Source: Petrolisthes cinctipes (Eukaryota > Arthropoda > Malacostraca > Decapoda > Porcellanidae). Taken from it: DNA of 64,000 bases. The position numbers and the translations under genes are program-made. The notes below the pieces were generated by a model. It worked only from the letters and a program-made list of their open reading frames with translations, made no database searches and was not told where the DNA came from. Positions 63,996 to 64,000 of the stretch are shown here, piece by piece (position 1 is the stretch's first letter; each line of letters begins with the position of its first letter). The DNA is taken from the NCBI GenBank assembly GCA_033782935.1, contig JAWQEG010002488.1, positions 74,501-138,500 on the forward strand. Direction: 5' to 3'.

Positions 63996-64000
63996 TCCTT

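Overview
This window is eukaryotic, almost certainly invertebrate, and most like a repeat-rich arthropod genome. A decapod crustacean is my best guess, based on the mix of LINE families, Ty3/gypsy elements, hAT transposons, a tRNA-derived SINE and very long simple repeats. I find no convincing single-copy host gene, no rRNA, no functional tRNA and no CRISPR. Essentially every credible coding region belongs to a mobile element, and nearly all carry at least one stop or frameshift.

Layout. 1-1.6 kb: GC-rich minisatellite and a small dispersed hairpin repeat (family A). 1.58-6.03 kb: a hAT-like DNA transposon with an 8-bp target duplication, sitting inside a 44-bp minisatellite and itself containing an antisense RTE-type LINE. 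6.4-9.9 kb: MITE-like inverted-repeat elements, (AT)n, 63-bp tandem repeats and CA-rich minisatellites. 9.9-14.0 kb: a CR1-like LINE 3' end split by a LINE (10149-13801) whose 5' end resembles U4 snRNA. 14.4-27.0 kb: a sense LINE (ORF1 plus endonuclease) split by two antisense LINEs, a CR1/L2-like one and an I-clade one with RNase H. 27.4-30.0 kb: a second I-clade 3' end and a decayed gypsy copy. 30.3-35.1 kb: SINE, decayed gag fragment, MITE and a second 5'-truncated LINE of the 10.1-kb family.

35.1-43.3 kb is a (TATG)n array interrupted by a near-complete gypsy element (35498-41973, near-identical LTRs) and by a solo LTR (42006-42733). The gypsy element has integrase upstream of reverse transcriptase, the Gmr1-type order. 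43.3-48.5 kb: GC minisatellite interrupted by a third, conventionally ordered gypsy element (44011-48231). Its 5' LTR/leader junction carries a 16-bp inverted repeat that could allow Tf1-like self-priming. 48.5-52.6 kb: a CTGA tetranucleotide satellite with an 871-bp higher-order duplication. 52.6-56.5 kb: further minisatellites and family-A repeats. 57.3-60.0 kb: a BED-finger hAT transposase pseudogene with a surviving intron, split by a second hAT element with an 8-bp target duplication. 60-64 kb: tandem repeats, an antisense LINE 3' fragment and MITE arms.

The window therefore reads as a layered insertion record in which several landing sites are themselves tandem repeats. The best candidates for something under-described are the U4-headed LINE, the integrase-first gypsy element (two copies of different age), the possible self-priming gypsy element, and the composite palindromic GC minisatellite that recurs beside family A. 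All family and clade names rest on motif recognition by eye.
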